Notes: generated from the sequence alone by a model not told the origin. A stretch of DNA of 35,867 nt from Paenibacillus lutrae (GCF_009757775.1 NZ_RHLK01000024.1:1658-37524); one strand, 5' to 3'. Counted from the stretch's first letter, positions 16,492 to 24,808 are shown. A program made the numbers and translations.

Positions 16492-17625
16492 ATGAAAGCC
16501 ATTTTAATTGACGATGAAAAACCGGCATTGCTCCATTTGGAGCGGTTAATCGAACAGGACGGCCGGATCGGGGTAGCGGCCACATTCACTTCGGCTAAAG
16601 CAGGACTGGATTATTTGTCCGGACATCCGGTGGATATTGTGTTCCTGGATATCGGGATGCCGGAGATGAACGGTCTGGAAGCGGCGGAACAGATCCAGCA
16701 GTTAAACCGGGACGTGCGGATCGTGTACATTACCGCAAGCTCGGACCATGCCATTGAGGCATTTGAACTCTATGCGCTGGATTATCTGCTGAAGCCCGTA
16801 CATGCGGCCCGTTTTGCCAAAACGCTGGACAGGATCGAGGATTCCTTGGGAGGGCAAAATCCGAAGTCTGCAGCCCGAAAAGAATGGAACAAGCCGGCAG
16901 TACTCAGCTTTCAGAGACTCACACCTCTTTACGGCGATCCGAAAGCAAGCGGGACGAAGAAATGGAGAACGCTCAAGGCACAGGAACTGTTCGCTTATCT
17001 GCTTCATTATAAAGGGCAGTGGGTGCCCAAAACCCGTATTCTCGATACGGTCTGGCCTGAATACGCTCCCGACAAAGCGATGACCCATCTGCACACTTCC
17101 ATTTACCAGATACGCAAGCAGCTTAAGGAATGGGGCGTACTGTCCACCGTAGAATTCGGCTTGAACAGCTACCGGCTTAAGCAGGAGGGCATGCTGACGG
17201 ACGCCGATCTGTTTGAGCGGGTATCGGAAGAGCCCATCCGGACCGAGCAGGAGAGGGAGCAGGCGGAATCGGTACTGGCCCTGTATAAGGGGGACTATCT
17301 GGAAGAGCATGATTATTCCTGGGCCCAGCCCAGAAAAGACGAACTGCATCAGAGGTATGTGCAGCTGGTTCATGCTCTGGCTGAGTACGATCTGGATCAC
17401 GGGCGCGCAAAAGAAGCTATCCAGCGGCTTTCTGTCCTGCAGAAAGAAGATCCGTACTCCGATGAGGTCTGCCGGCTTTTCCTGCACGCCTACGCGCAGC
17501 TCAAAGATATGCACTTGCTTCGCCATCATTATGAATCATTCCAAGAGCTGCTTGATGCGGATTTGGGCGTTGCACCCGCACCTCAAACGATACAATGCTT
17601 CCGGAAATTGACGTCGGAGAGCTAA
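16492..17625 (+). CDS. Receiver-SARP/BTAD response regulator
   Basis: A 377-residue cytoplasmic regulator starting at ATG 16492, ten bases after the kinase stop. AAGGGGGG lies at 16470-16477, rather far upstream. The receiver spans residues 1-120, with acidic residues in ILIDDEK, phospho-acceptor Asp53 in VFLDIGMPEMNG, and Lys in YLLKPVH. A winged-helix DNA-binding domain (ELFAYLLHYKGQWVPKTRIL, TSIYQIRKQLKEWG) and a BTAD repeat domain (AESVLALYKGDYLEEHDYSW, KEDPYSDEVCRLFLHAYAQL) follow. This is the AfsR/SARP order fused to a receiver. It is the evident partner of the hybrid kinase. The domain order predicts activation of target promoters with direct-repeat sites. No target can be named. Confidence 0.9.
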   Translation: MKAILIDDEKPALLHLERLIEQDGRIGVAATFTSAKAGLDYLSGHPVDIVFLDIGMPEMNGLEAAEQIQQLNRDVRIVYITASSDHAIEAFELYALDYLLKPVHAARFAKTLDRIEDSLGGQNPKSAARKEWNKPAVLSFQRLTPLYGDPKASGTKKWRTLKAQELFAYLLHYKGQWVPKTRILDTVWPEYAPDKAMTHLHTSIYQIRKQLKEWGVLSTVEFGLNSYRLKQEGMLTDADLFERVSEEPIRTEQEREQAESVLALYKGDYLEEHDYSWAQPRKDELHQRYVQLVHALAEYDLDHGRAKEAIQRLSVLQKEDPYSDEVCRLFLHAYAQLKDMHLLRHHYESFQELLDADLGVAPAPQTIQCFRKLTSES

Positions 17626-17641
17626 ACGAATGCCCGGATAA

Positions 17642-17680
17642 CCTTCTACTATTCTACGGGAATAATAGGGGTTTTTTTTT
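17642..17680 (+). terminator. Terminator of the kinase-regulator operon
   Basis: CTACTATTC and GAATAATAG form a nine-pair stem with one mismatch, extended by CC/GG, and are followed by nine T residues. Confidence 0.85.
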
Positions 17681-17692
17681 GATAAAAAAAGG

Positions 17693-17721
17693 TTGAACAA
17701 TATCCCTGAAAATGGTACATT
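17693..17721 (+). promoter_or_regulatory. Sigma-A-like promoter of the sulfur-amino-acid cluster leader
   Basis: TTGAAC (17693-17698) and TACATT (17716-17721) are 17 bp apart. They sit immediately after the previous terminator and upstream of a second terminator, which implies a leader or a short RNA. Confidence 0.5.
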
Positions 17722-17770
17722 GTTTAAAACTTACTATTCCGCTTTGAATTATATGTATTTTCTTCCGGAC

Positions 17771-17808
17771 AACCGGGGAAGTCGCGAAACTGTGGCCTCT
17801 CCGGTTTT
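17771..17808 (+). terminator. Leader terminator (attenuator or small-RNA end)
   Basis: AACCGGGGA (17771-17779) pairs with TCTCCGGTT (nine pairs, one G-U) and is followed by TTTTTTT. The flanking GACAAC/GTTGTC arms could extend or compete with the stem. It lies about 45-80 nt into the predicted transcript and 90 bp before the GNAT start. A further hairpin ATGCCGG-AAG-CCGGCAT is at 17846-17862. Confidence 0.65.
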
Positions 17809-17897
17809 TTTGTTGTCTGGGAGAAGGCGGAGTATAGGCCTGAATATGCCGGAAGCCGGCATCTATGCCAGGGAGTTACAGAAGGAGCGTGTCAGCT

Positions 17898-18437
17898 ATG
17901 GGAAGCCAGCTGGACCTATGCGTCCGGGAAGCGGCGGATTCAGACCGCGATGCCGTGCTTGCCGTTATGCTGGATGCCTATGGGGAGTATGCGGGCCAAA
18001 TGGCTGCAGACAGATGGCAGCAGTACCGGGAAGCTATTGTGCAGTCGGTTCAAGGCCCGGGTCCGGTTGCAAGGATCGTGGCTGAACTGGCCGGACAAAT
18101 TGTGGGCAGCGTGCAGCTATTCGTCTCATCGGAAGCGGCATACGGAAGACCGGAGCTGGAGATTGATACGCCCATCATCCGGTATTTATCCGTATCCCCC
18201 CGAGCAAGAGGCAGAGGAATTGCAACGCTGCTGATTAAGGAAAGCGTCAGGCGGTCTCTGGCACTGGGATCTGCGACCCTGCATCTGCATACGTCCGATA
18301 TGATGGCGCCTGCGATCCGTCTGTACGAGAGGCTCGGTTTCGAGCGTGCGCCGGATAAAGAGTTCTATAACGGGGACATCCTGGTCAAAAGTTACCGTCT
18401 GCATCTGCAGGGGCCGTCTTTTTTTACCGCATTCTGA
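17898..18437 (+). CDS. GNAT N-acetyltransferase, SnaA/YxeL-like by context
   Basis: A 179-residue acetyltransferase. ATG 17898 is preferred, with AAGGAG eleven bases upstream; an in-frame GTG at 17889 is too close to it. Motif A reads YLSVSPRARGRGIATLLIKE, the acetyl-CoA pyrophosphate loop. Motif B follows with a Tyr in AIRLYERLGFE. The protein transfers an acetyl group from CoA to an amine. It is followed by a TcyN-like ATPase, a luciferase-type monooxygenase and an M20 deacylase. In Bacillus ytm and yxe clusters such a GNAT acetylates S-modified cysteine (for example S-(2-succino)cysteine) before oxidation. The substrate here is therefore inferred from neighbours. Confidence 0.8.
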   Translation: MGSQLDLCVREAADSDRDAVLAVMLDAYGEYAGQMAADRWQQYREAIVQSVQGPGPVARIVAELAGQIVGSVQLFVSSEAAYGRPELEIDTPIIRYLSVSPRARGRGIATLLIKESVRRSLALGSATLHLHTSDMMAPAIRLYERLGFERAPDKEFYNGDILVKSYRLHLQGPSFFTAF

Positions 18438-18490
18438 TTCTCGGAAACGGGTATACGTTTGTTCCATTATGTGAAAAGGAGTGAACTGGC

Positions 18491-19243
18491 ATGATCAAGC
18501 TGGCCGGGATATCCAAAGCATTCGGTAAGCAGCTCGTCTTGCAAAACATTGATTTGACCGTGCGTAAAGGAGAAGTTGTCGTCATTCTGGGCCCGAGCGG
18601 GTCCGGCAAAACGACTCTCTTGCGCTGCATGAACTTCCTGGAGAGGCCATCCAGCGGCGAGGTGACGATTGGAGACTTTACGGTGAACTGCAAGCGTCCC
18701 GCCAAAAAAGATATCCACACCCTGCGCGGAAAGACGGCTATGGTGTTCCAGCAGTACAATTTGTTCAAGCACAAGACGGTTCTGGAGAATGTGATGGAAG
18801 GGCTGATCGTCGCCCAGAAAATGCCCAAAGAAGAAGCCCGGGCCAGAAGCGCAGAGGTTCTGCTGAAGGTAGGGTTGTCCGGCAAGCTGGATGCCTATCC
18901 GAGTCAGCTCTCCGGCGGACAGCAGCAGCGTGTCGGCATTGCCCGCGCGCTGGTGCTGAACCCGGAGGTTATCTTGTTTGATGAGCCTACTTCCGCTCTG
19001 GACCCTGAGCTGGTTGGCGAGGTGCTGGCCGTGATCCGCAAAATCGCCAAAGAAGGCATCACGATGATCATCGTGACCCATGAAATGAGCTTTGCCCGCG
19101 AAGTATCGAACCACGTCGTGTTCATGGACGGCGGGGTAATCGTCGAAGAAGGGAAGCCGGGCGAGTTGTTTCATTCACCGAAGGAAGAGCGGACGAAGCA
19201 GTTCCTGAAGCGGATTACACCGGAGCTGAATTACTCGATCTAA
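18491..19243 (+). CDS. Polar amino-acid ABC ATPase, cystine type (TcyN-like)
   Basis: A 250-residue cytoplasmic ATPase of the GlnQ/TcyN class. Walker A is GPSGSGKTT (residues ~36-44), the Q-loop VFQQYNLF, the signature LSGGQQQR, Walker [13 protein letters not shown] and the switch His is in VTHEM. The insertion [13 protein letters not shown] is typical of cystine and arginine importers. AAAGGAGTG precedes the start. Its expected permease and binding-protein genes are not next to it. It lies instead between the GNAT and monooxygenase genes, as tcyN does beside ytmO in Bacillus. It must therefore energise components encoded elsewhere, or be a relic of a larger operon. Confidence 0.88.
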   Translation: MIKLAGISKAFGKQLVLQNIDLTVRKGEVVVILGPSGSGKTTLLRCMNFLERPSSGEVTIGDFTVNCKRPAKKDIHTLRGKTAMVFQQYNLFKHKTVLENVMEGLIVAQKMPKEEARARSAEVLLKVGLSGKLDAYPSQLSGGQQQRVGIARALVLNPEVILFDEPTSALDPELVGEVLAVIRKIAKEGITMIIVTHEMSFAREVSNHVVFMDGGVIVEEGKPGELFHSPKEERTKQFLKRITPELNYSI

Positions 19244-19330
19244 GCGGCTGGGCGATGCGCGCACAGACAATGAAGGCCGCAGTTTGCTGCGGCAGCCGCA
19301 GGAGCATAACAACAGACAGGAGGAATCGCG

Positions 19331-20443
19331 TTGGCGATCAAATTAAGTATTCTGGATCAGACCCCGATTTATGAAGGTGAAACGGCTGCGGAGGCCTTTC
19401 AGAGAACCGTCCGGCTTGCGCAGAAAGCGGAGGAACTCGGCTACACCCGCTTCTGGGTGTCCGAACACCATGATTCGGGTGTGGTAGCGGGTTCCTCTCC
19501 CGAAGTGCTTATTGCCCATCTGTTGGCCAAAACGGATCGGATCCGGCTCGGGTCCGGCGGCGTCATGCTGCAGCATTACAGCCCCTACAAGGTAGCGGAG
19601 AATTTTAACGTTCTGGCTTCGCTCGGTCCCGGGAGGATTGATCTTGGCATCGGGCGCGCTCCGGGAGGCTTGCCGAGATCGACTCAGGCACTGCAGCAGG
19701 GCGGAGCGGACACGGCTTCTCTTACGGATAAAATTACTGAGCTGCGCCAGTACATACACAACCGGCTGGAAGAGGATCATCCGCTCTTCGGACTGCGGGC
19801 CAATCCCGTTACGGATCATCCCGCGGACCTGTATGTGCTCGGAACCAGTACAGCCAGCGCCGAAATCGCGGCAGAGCTTGGTTTGCCCTACGTGTTTTCT
19901 TTATTCATTAACGGCGACCCGGATACGGCCATTCAGGCTTTGCAGGCTTACCGGTCGAATTTCAATGACGCGTTTGGGACGGAGCCGCAGGCGATTCTGG
20001 GCGTTTCTGTGATCGCCGCCGAAAGCGATGAAGAAGCGCAGAGACTTGCCGGCGATCACAAACTTGTCAAAATCCACCTCGAAAGCGGCAGAACGATTAC
20101 CGTAAGCAACTTGGAGCATGCGCAGGAATTCGGCAGTCAGTCTAAGGAGAAATTTACAATTGAAGTAAAAGAGCCGCAGGTAACCAAAGGCTCGATAGAG
20201 AAAGTAAAAAAAGAGCTGCTGGAGCTTCAGCGGGCTACCGGGGTTGACGAGTTTATCGTCATCACGGCAGTTGAAGATTTCAACCGAAGACTCCGCTCCT
20301 TCGAGCTGCTCAAAGAAGCGTTCAACGACGCGTCCAATGGCGATGAAATAGAAGCAAACGTATCGGCAGGGAACCCGTCGTCAGGTAAGGGAGAAGCGGA
20401 TGATGGCGGCGGCAAACACCGGATCGTTGAACCGGTCATCTAG
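19331..20443 (+). CDS. Luciferase-like flavin-dependent monooxygenase (YtmO-like)
   Basis: A 370-residue LLM-class FMN-dependent oxidoreductase starting at TTG 19331, with AGGAGGA five bases upstream. Typical elements are LSILDQTPI, FWVSEHH, RIRLGSGGVMLQHYSPYKVAENF, GRIDLGIGRAPGG and LYVLGTSTASAEIAAELGLP. The order GNAT, TcyN, LLM, M20 matches Bacillus pathways in which the monooxygenase cleaves the C-S bond of N-acetylated S-substituted cysteines. The last ~37 residues after RSFELLKEAF are Gly/Ser/Asn-rich (NVSAGNPSSGKGEADDGGG) and are not part of the barrel as I know it. They look like an added flexible tail, resembling the neighbour's tail. The substrate is inferred. Confidence 0.85.
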   Translation: MAIKLSILDQTPIYEGETAAEAFQRTVRLAQKAEELGYTRFWVSEHHDSGVVAGSSPEVLIAHLLAKTDRIRLGSGGVMLQHYSPYKVAENFNVLASLGPGRIDLGIGRAPGGLPRSTQALQQGGADTASLTDKITELRQYIHNRLEEDHPLFGLRANPVTDHPADLYVLGTSTASAEIAAELGLPYVFSLFINGDPDTAIQALQAYRSNFNDAFGTEPQAILGVSVIAAESDEEAQRLAGDHKLVKIHLESGRTITVSNLEHAQEFGSQSKEKFTIEVKEPQVTKGSIEKVKKELLELQRATGVDEFIVITAVEDFNRRLRSFELLKEAFNDASNGDEIEANVSAGNPSSGKGEADDGGGKHRIVEPVI

Positions 20444-20482
20444 CTGCTGCATGACCTGCTGAACAGAAGGAGGCGAAAGAGA

Positions 20483-21820
20483 ATGGGAAGAGAGTCCACA
20501 CTTACGCGTCCGGAAGCGAGTGAGCTGCTGCCGAAATTGGTCTCGATCCGGCGCCATCTGCATCAGTATCCGGAATTATCACATGAAGAATTCGAAACAA
20601 CCGCGTCCATCAGGGGCTGGCTGGAGGAAGCGGGCATCCGTATTGCGCCGTACAGCCTACGCACAGGATTAGTTGCGGAAGTGGGAGGCGTAAAGCCCGG
20701 CCCCGTCGTCGCGGTCCGCGCCGATATTGACGCGCTGCCGATCCAGGAGGAGACGGGACTCCCGTACGCCTCCCGGTTCCCCGGCAGAATGCATGCGTGC
20801 GGCCACGATTTTCATACGGCGTCCGCGATCGGCGCAGCCTACCTGCTCAAAGAGAGGGAGCAGGAGCTGGAAGGCACCGTCCGCTTCCTGTTCCAGCCGG
20901 CGGAAGAGAAAGCCAGCGGAGCGCTGAAGGTGATCGCCAGCGGCGCCCTGGAGAATGTGCAGGCCATCTTCGGCCTGCACAATAAGCCTGATCTGCCGGT
21001 GGGAACACTCGGCATCAAAGAGGGGCCGCTGATGGCCGCCGCCGATGGCTTCATCGTCGAACTGACGGGCCTCGGCTCCCATGCCGCGGTGCCGGAGGCC
21101 GGCATCGACCCGATCGTGGCGGCCGCCCAGATCGTCTCGGCCGTGCAGGCGATCGTCAGCCGCAGCGTAAGTCCGCTGCACAGCGCCGTCATCAGCGTAA
21201 CCAAGCTGCACAGCGGCACCGCCTGGAATGTGATCCCGGACAAGGCGGTACTCGAAGGCACGGTCCGCACTTTCGACGAGCCTGTCCGGCTCCGGGTGCT
21301 GGAGCGGTTCCGCGAGGTGGTCGAAGGTGTGGCTTCCGCGTACGGCACGAAGGCTTCCATTCACTGGGTACAGGGGCCGCCGCCTGTCATTAATGACGCC
21401 GGCCTGGCGGAGCTCGCGGAAGAAGAGACCGCGAGTCTGGGCTACACAGCGGTGAAGCCGGTGCCGTCACCTGCCGGAGAGGACTTCGCCTTCTACCAGC
21501 GGCAGGTGCCGGGTCTCTTTGTGTTCGCAGGCACCGCTGGCAGCCGCGAATGGCACCACCCGGCCTTTGACCTCGATGAAGCCGCTTTGCCGGTCAGCGC
21601 GCGGTTTTTGGCCAGGGTGGCCGAGCGGGCGCTCCGGCAGGGGAAGACCATACCCGTCGGTTCTTCCGGAGCAGAGCGGCCCCGGCAGGCTGAGAGGCTT
21701 GCGGCCGCCAGGCATCCCAAGGCCGCGGAGCAGGTCGTACCGGCGGATTCCGTAGAAGCCGGCACAGCCGGGGCTCCTGCTGGCGCCGCCAGACCTGCCG
21801 GAGCCGGGACAAGCGGATGA
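20483..21820 (+). CDS. M20 amidohydrolase / N-acyl amino-acid deacetylase (YxeP/YtnL-like)
   Basis: A 445-residue M20D metallohydrolase. Metal-binding elements are Cys106 and His108 in HACGHDFH, Glu141/142 in FQPAEE, and a histidine in GLHNKP. The dimerisation domain begins near GLGSHAAVPE and the enzyme closes with SPAGEDFAFY and EWHHP. Homologues in ytm and yxe clusters remove the N-acetyl group after desulfurisation, releasing cysteine. Compared with the usual ~390 residues there is a C-terminal extension (389-445) rich in Ala, Gly and Pro, with no recognisable fold. The final four bases overlap the next start (ATGA), so translation is coupled. The 3' part is very GC-rich. Confidence 0.87.
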   Translation: MGRESTLTRPEASELLPKLVSIRRHLHQYPELSHEEFETTASIRGWLEEAGIRIAPYSLRTGLVAEVGGVKPGPVVAVRADIDALPIQEETGLPYASRFPGRMHACGHDFHTASAIGAAYLLKEREQELEGTVRFLFQPAEEKASGALKVIASGALENVQAIFGLHNKPDLPVGTLGIKEGPLMAAADGFIVELTGLGSHAAVPEAGIDPIVAAAQIVSAVQAIVSRSVSPLHSAVISVTKLHSGTAWNVIPDKAVLEGTVRTFDEPVRLRVLERFREVVEGVASAYGTKASIHWVQGPPPVINDAGLAELAEEETASLGYTAVKPVPSPAGEDFAFYQRQVPGLFVFAGTAGSREWHHPAFDLDEAALPVSARFLARVAERALRQGKTIPVGSSGAERPRQAERLAAARHPKAAEQVVPADSVEAGTAGAPAGAARPAGAGTSG

Positions 21821-22980
21821 TCGCGGGAGTCGCTTACGATGTCATCGTTGTCGGTGCAGGCTCCATGGGGATGAGCGCGGGGTACCACCTTGCTCTCAGT
21901 GGTGTGCGCACGCTGCTGCTTGACGCGTATGACCCTCCGCACGGTGAGGGGAGCCATCACGGTGAACCGAGGCTCATCCGACATGCCTATAGCGGAGGCT
22001 CTACGTATATTAAGATGGCGCTGCGTGCACAGCAGCTGTGGCAGCAGCTGGAGGAAGAGTCAGGGGCGAAGCTGTTTGCCGCTTCCGGCGTAATCAATGC
22101 GGCGAGCGCGGATTCTTTCAAATTCCCTTCTCGGTTGAAGGATGCGAGGTCGTTTGGCGTAGCGGTCGAAACGCTGGATGCCGCCGAAATTTGCAGGCGC
22201 TGGCCCGGATTCAGGCTGCCCGAGCATTATACCGGCATGTATGAGCCGGATGCGGGCTACCTCTTCAGCGAGCAGTGTGTTGCGGCGCTGCGCAAGCTCG
22301 CTGTGGATGCAGGCGCAGAGCTGTTGACATATACGCCTGTGAACCGGATTGAAGTCCGGCAGGGAGGCGTAGCTGTTCATACGAAGAATGGCATCTATTA
22401 TGCCCAGCATGCCATTCTTAGTGCGGGCGCATGGTTCCGGACGCTGGAGCCGTTCATTACTCTCCCCGTCCGCTCCGTCCGCAAAGCCATCGGCTGGTTT
22501 AACCCGCTGGTCCCGCTGTATGAAGCGGGTTCTTTTCCGGGTTTTACATTGGCGGATGCCGGGGGCACTTATTACGGGTTTCCCAGTATCGGAGGTGCGG
22601 GCCTGAAAATCGGGCGGCACGATACGGGGCACGACTGGACTGCGGGGGAAGCACTGGAGCCTTTCGGCCGCTATGCGGAGGATGAGGGAGACCTTCGGGC
22701 TGCCCTTGAGAATTACATGCCCCAAGCGGCAGGGGTCCTCAATAAGGGGGCCGTCTGCAAATATGAGCTGACGCCGGACGATGATTTTATTATAGACCGG
22801 CATCCGTTGCATCCGAATGTTCTTCTGGCGGGCGGTTTTTCCGGGCATGGCTTTAAGTTTTCGAGTGTCGTGGGAGAGATTCTGACCGAGCTGATCCTTT
22901 ACGGACGTTCTAGTCTCAATCTGGAGCCTTTTGCATTATCGAGGTTTGGGGCAGGGGCCTGCGTGCCTCAGCCCATCTGA
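21817..22980 (+). CDS. Sarcosine oxidase / N-methyltryptophan oxidase-like FAD enzyme
   Basis: A 387-residue flavoprotein of MSOX/SolA size. It has the FAD motif GAGSMG (13-18), GEGSHHGEPRLIRHAY, and GAVCKYELTPDDDFIID, where Cys314 aligns with the covalent-flavin cysteine (Cys315) of Bacillus monomeric sarcosine oxidase. The C-terminal GGFSGHGFKFSSVVGEIL is the second flavin-contact block. It would oxidise a secondary amino acid to an imine with hydrogen peroxide release. Its start overlaps the deacylase stop, so it probably acts on a product or by-product of the same pathway, for instance an N-alkyl amino acid. No Bacillus ytm/yxe equivalent comes to mind, which makes the addition notable. 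Confidence 0.88.
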   Translation: MIAGVAYDVIVVGAGSMGMSAGYHLALSGVRTLLLDAYDPPHGEGSHHGEPRLIRHAYSGGSTYIKMALRAQQLWQQLEEESGAKLFAASGVINAASADSFKFPSRLKDARSFGVAVETLDAAEICRRWPGFRLPEHYTGMYEPDAGYLFSEQCVAALRKLAVDAGAELLTYTPVNRIEVRQGGVAVHTKNGIYYAQHAILSAGAWFRTLEPFITLPVRSVRKAIGWFNPLVPLYEAGSFPGFTLADAGGTYYGFPSIGGAGLKIGRHDTGHDWTAGEALEPFGRYAEDEGDLRAALENYMPQAAGVLNKGAVCKYELTPDDDFIIDRHPLHPNVLLAGGFSGHGFKFSSVVGEILTELILYGRSSLNLEPFALSRFGAGACVPQPI

Positions 22981-22996
22981 AAAAGGAGGAAGTGCG

Positions 22997-23467
22997 ATGA
23001 GTGAAACGGTTGTGGATATCGGACGTTATCTGGCTACTTATGCACAATTGAAGGAAGCGATTGAAGGATTAAGCGAGGAGCAGCTGACTTGGAAGCCCGC
23101 ACCGGACAAATGGAGCATCACGGAGGTGCTGGCTCATCTGGCCGACCACAATTTGATTGTGACCTTCCGGATTCGTGAAATCCTTGCAGGTTCCGATAAG
23201 CCGCTGCCGTCCTTTAACCAGGATGAATGGGTGGGCGGGCAGAAGGCGAACGAGGGGGATGCTTCTGAATATCTGGATCTATTCGATGCCCTGCTGCGAT
23301 ACAACAGTTTCTTGTTCTACCGGCTGTCTAAAGAAGATTGGGAGAAAACGAGTGATTTCCGCGGGAATCCCGTCACTGTCGGGTGGTTTGTGGAGGCATT
23401 TACGAATCATGTCGGCAAGCATCTGGGACAAATCGAGCGCAATAAATCGGCTTATGTGCCGGTCTGA
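22997..23467 (+). CDS. DinB/YfiT-like four-helix metal-binding protein
   Basis: A 156-residue protein starting at ATG 22997, with AAGGAGGA just upstream. It has the DinB four-helix pattern: LTWKPAPDKWSITEVLAHLADHN with His on helix 2, and FTNHVGKHLGQIER near the end, giving the three-histidine metal site. DinB-superfamily members include bacillithiol- and mycothiol-dependent S-transferases. In a thiol-related operon in a Firmicute, a bacillithiol S-transferase role is attractive but unproven. The gene starts 16 bases after the oxidase stop and is the last of the cluster, ending at a strong bidirectional terminator. Confidence 0.8.
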   Translation: MSETVVDIGRYLATYAQLKEAIEGLSEEQLTWKPAPDKWSITEVLAHLADHNLIVTFRIREILAGSDKPLPSFNQDEWVGGQKANEGDASEYLDLFDALLRYNSFLFYRLSKEDWEKTSDFRGNPVTVGWFVEAFTNHVGKHLGQIERNKSAYVPV

Positions 23468-23500
23468 TTATCGATAGTGTGCTGCTTTCTTACAAAATAC

Positions 23501-23543
23501 AAAGAGCAAGCTTTCCGGGCAAAGCCGTGAAAGCTTGCTTTTT
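23501..23543. terminator. Strong bidirectional terminator
   Basis: AGCAAGCTTTC (23505-23515) and GAAAGCTTGCT (23529-23539) are exact inverted repeats with T tract (plus) and TTTG (minus) flanks. It serves the DinB operon and possibly the converging TlpA operon. Confidence 0.85.
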
Positions 23544-23668
23544 AGCGTTCGCAGTGTATGCTTGGAAGTTTAAAAGCGGGGTTAGTTTGTGCAGCACCAG
23601 CCTTGAGCACGGCCGCGTCATGCCGCGTTAAGAATAAGTTTGGTGCTTCTTAGCGGGGGGATAACATC

Positions 23669-24217
23669 TCATTGGAGCGCCTGATTAGCGCTCAGCAGCA
23701 GCCGGGTCTGCTCCTCCCAGCCCTGCTCATCGAGAACTCCGAGAACGGTGCCCGTCACCTTCCCGTTCTTATCTACGAAAAAAGTGGAGGGGATAGGCTG
23801 AATCCGGTAGGCGGCTGAGGCATCCCCTTCCGTATCGAGCAGGACGGGGAACTTGAATCCGTAGTGTGTGCTGAAGGCCTGCGCTTTCTCGGGGGAATCC
23901 ATCAAGGTGAGGTTAACGGCCAGGATCTGAACGTCTGATCCGTATCGGTCATGCAGCTTGGCGAGAGCGGGAGCTTCCTCCTTGCAAGGAGCGCACCAGG
24001 ATGCCCAGAAGTTAATAATGACCGGTTTGCCGCGATACTGCTCCAGGTTATAGGTCTTCTGATCCTGCCCGGCGAGCGAGAATTCAGGAGCAAGAAGACC
24101 GACCTGCGGGCCGTAGTCTGCCTCGGCTCCACTCAGCCGAACCGGCTGCTGATACAAGCATAGGCCGGCCAGCAGGAGGACTGCGGTTAGAATGCCCCAC
24201 TGGGCTTGTGCTTTCAT
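23669..24217 (-). CDS. Membrane-anchored TlpA/ResA-like thioredoxin
   Basis: About 182 residues from the ATG at 24217. An ATG four codons upstream touches AAGGAG, leaving no spacer. An N-terminal helix (ILTAVLLLAGLCLY) anchors the protein outside the membrane. The thioredoxin domain starts at PQVGLLAPEFSL and has WCAPC with Cys75 and Cys78, plus a cis-Pro region in IQPIPSTFF. ResA/TlpA proteins reduce extracytoplasmic disulfides, classically in cytochrome c maturation. No cytochrome genes are near. It ends an operon with an SsuC/SsuB-like importer whose divergent binding lipoprotein has several cysteines, so it may keep that protein or its ligand reduced (inference). Confidence 0.85.
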   Translation of the reverse strand: MKAQAQWGILTAVLLLAGLCLYQQPVRLSGAEADYGPQVGLLAPEFSLAGQDQKTYNLEQYRGKPVIINFWASWCAPCKEEAPALAKLHDRYGSDVQILAVNLTLMDSPEKAQAFSTHYGFKFPVLLDTEGDASAAYRIQPIPSTFFVDKNGKVTGTVLGVLDEQGWEEQTRLLLSANQALQ

Positions 24218-24235
24218 GCCGGATCTCATCTCCTT

Positions 24236-24712
24236 CTAATGAACCTCGAACGATTCCATTTTCATTTCATGCGTCTGGGCGGTCGTTACATGGATAACAA
24301 CCGAGTAAGCTCCTTTGTCGGTAAAGGAGCCCTTCAGGCGGTAGCTTCCTTGGTTATCGGGCTCCGCCGCCTGCTGCAGATGTTCCCCGTCCGGTTCATC
24401 TTGTCTCCAGATCTCAAAGCCGACTGAAGCGTCCTTAATGGGCGTGCTTCCCCGGGTGATCTTCGCAGTTAATTGAGCCGTCTGATTGGCCGTAATTGTC
24501 TGAGGGATAGTGGAGAACGTAATCGTGAGCTCTTCGCTCTCCGGCGCGGGACTTTCTGCGCTGTAAGAGGCGGTTCCGGGTTTGCCGCAGGCAGGAAGCA
24601 TAGCTGTCAGAAGCAGCAGAAGACTAAAGAGCCGGGCTATTCCGATCGGCTTCCGGAATCTGTTCCAATATGTGCTTCCTGTATAGTAATCTCGTGAATG
24701 ACGGGGCACCAT
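24236..24712 (-). CDS. YtkA-like lipoprotein
   Basis: A 158-residue lipoprotein. The hydrophobic signal LFSLLLLLTAM ends in LPAC with Cys42. The n-region is unusually long (~27 residues), so the true start could be internal; the ATG at 24712 has a modest GAGG five bases upstream. The mature part is a single beta-sandwich resembling YtkA/FixH-type domains: LTITFSTIPQTITANQTAQLTAKITRGSTPIKDASVGFEIW, ending TAQTHEMKMESFEVH. Such domains occur near copper or haem handling genes. Met and His in the tail (THEMKM) could bind metal, which is speculative. Its stop lies 18 bases before the TlpA-like start, so the two are coupled. Confidence 0.65.
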   Translation of the reverse strand: MVPRHSRDYYTGSTYWNRFRKPIGIARLFSLLLLLTAMLPACGKPGTASYSAESPAPESEELTITFSTIPQTITANQTAQLTAKITRGSTPIKDASVGFEIWRQDEPDGEHLQQAAEPDNQGSYRLKGSFTDKGAYSVVIHVTTAQTHEMKMESFEVH

Positions 24713-24808
24713 TTAGCCTCATTTCTTTAAAAACTGAAAAATGCGAATCCAGTCCGTTGTGATAAAACGTAAATACCGGCCGTAAACGTACAGCGTGTAT
24801 AAAGCTGT

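Noticed and set aside
17693-18085. A 130-codon frame upstream of and overlapping the GNAT gene
   Set aside because: It crosses the leader promoter and terminator and has no ribosome site; the GNAT frame with motif A explains the coding signal.
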